Both the position numbers and the translations under genes were made by a program. Under the pieces are notes generated by a model, which saw nothing but the letters and a program-made list of their open reading frames with translations, was not told where the DNA came from and did not search any database. Below, piece after piece: positions 24,807 to 25,587 of a DNA stretch of 25,587 bases (its first letter is position 1; every line of letters starts with the position of its first letter). The stretch comes from Apostichopus californicus (lineage: Eukaryota > Echinodermata > Holothuroidea > Aspidochirotida > Stichopodidae): contig JAIPMN010006493.1 in assembly GCA_020650975.1 (NCBI GenBank), forward strand, positions 1-25,587. The letters run 5' to 3'.

Positions 24807-25587
24807 AACACTACTGTTCTATATAACACTTTTGTCCTTTATAACACTACCGTCCCATATAACACTACCGTCCTATATAACACCACCGTCCAATATAACA
24901 CTACCATCCTGTATAACACCACCATCCTATATAACACCACCGCCCTGTATAACGCCACCGCCCGTATAACGCCACCGCCCTGTATAACACCACCGCCTGT
25001 ATAACACCACCGCCCTGTATAACACCACCGCCCTGTATAACACCACAGTTCCATATAACACTACCGTCCTATATAACACCACCGTCCAATATAACACCAC
25101 CGTCCTGTATAACACCACCGCCCTGTATAACGCCACCGCCCTGTATAACGCCACCGCCCGTATAACACCACCGCCCTGTATAACACCACCGCCCTGTATA
25201 ACACCACCGCCCTGTATAACACCACCGCCCTGTATAACACCACAGTCCTGTATAACACCACAGTCCTGTATAACACCACAGTCCTGTATAACACCACAGT
25301 CCTGTATAACACCACAGTCCTGTATAACACCACCGTTCCATATAACACCACCGCCCTGTATAACACCACAGTCCTGTATAACACCACCGCCCGTATAACA
25401 CCACCGCCCGTATAACACCACCGCCCTGTATAACACCACCGCCCTGTATAACACCACCGCCCTGTATAACACCACCGCCCTGTATAACACCACAGTCCTG
25501 TATAACACCACAGTCCTGTATAACACCACAGTCCTGTATAACACCACCGCCCTGTATAACACCACCGCCCTGTATAACACCACCGCC
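24807..25587 (+). repeat. 18-bp minisatellite, right arm (runs off the window)
   Basis: The unit is TATAACACCACCGCCCTG, with some 17-bp units lacking one base. Variants CAGTCCTG, CCGTCCTA and CCGTTCCA occur in blocks, for example consecutive CAGTCC units at 25242-25321 and again at 25490-25540. Because 18 is a multiple of three, all frames stay open on the minus strand (VVLYRA, CGVIQD and similar). These are not genes. Confidence 0.95.

Larger units (their letters stand above)
24087..25587 (+). other. start of a long tail intron, repeat-filled
   Basis: No exon encoding the rest of the tail is found. The first 240 bases are AT-rich; the rest is minisatellite and a LINE fragment. Confidence 0.8.

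Noticed and set aside
24839-25583. Long open frames on the minus strand (up to 218 codons) with VVLYRA/CGVIQD repeats
   Set aside because: They are a product of an 18-bp tandem repeat whose period keeps all frames open; no independent coding evidence.

Overview
The window looks like part of an animal nuclear genome, most likely an invertebrate deuterostome and possibly an echinoderm. This rests on 30 short exons with good GT/AG splice sites, AT-rich introns full of homopolymer-G tracts, minisatellites, a tRNA-derived SINE, a LINE tail and MITE-like elements. The species cannot be fixed from sequence alone. I see no operons, CRISPR arrays or other prokaryotic-type systems.

One plus-strand gene occupies almost the whole window (about 505 to 24086 and beyond both ends): an orthologue of the cation-independent mannose-6-phosphate receptor (CI-MPR, MPR300, IGF2R). 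The 30 exons join in one continuous reading frame of about 1,558 codons, with every splice phase compatible. They encode the back half of the extracytoplasmic region as tandem CIMR repeats. Each follows the pattern C-x-Y-x-F-x-W ... FDL ... INVC+PL ... AAVC ... DG-x-L-x-L-x-Y-x-x-G-x-x-C ... RST-x-INF-x-C. After these come a C-terminal half-repeat, one transmembrane helix (23698-23751) and the start of the cytoplasmic tail, which ends inside a tyrosine sorting signal at 24086. Counting back from the membrane and assuming the vertebrate total of 15, the exons cover the end of repeat 6 through repeat 15.

Layout by repeat number: 6 (505-1223), 7 (1783 to about 3150), 8 (about 3150-4691), 9 (4951-6841), 10 (7583-8960), 11 (9839 to about 10990), 12 (about 10990-12998), 13 (14375-16332), 14 (17054 to about 18550), 15 (about 18550-22267), half-repeat (22737-22816), membrane helix (23628-23768), tail (24011-24086). 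The remaining tail exon or exons lie to the right of the window.

The introns hold most of the unusual structure: a perfect 264-bp tandem copy of part of an exon with its donor (3251-3779), a 43-bp minisatellite (5121-5888), a 29-bp minisatellite whose units look like splice donors (10482-10757), and an 18-bp minisatellite (24331-25587) interrupted by a LINE 3' end. There is also a MITE with an 8-bp target duplication (2146-2470), a second TIR-bounded candidate (13040-13618) and a SINE (9173-9459). The most interesting protein-level signal is that the Gln-Arg-Glu-Tyr mannose-6-phosphate contact set appears complete in repeats 9 and 11 but broken in repeat 15. That would be a different distribution of binding sites from the vertebrate receptor.
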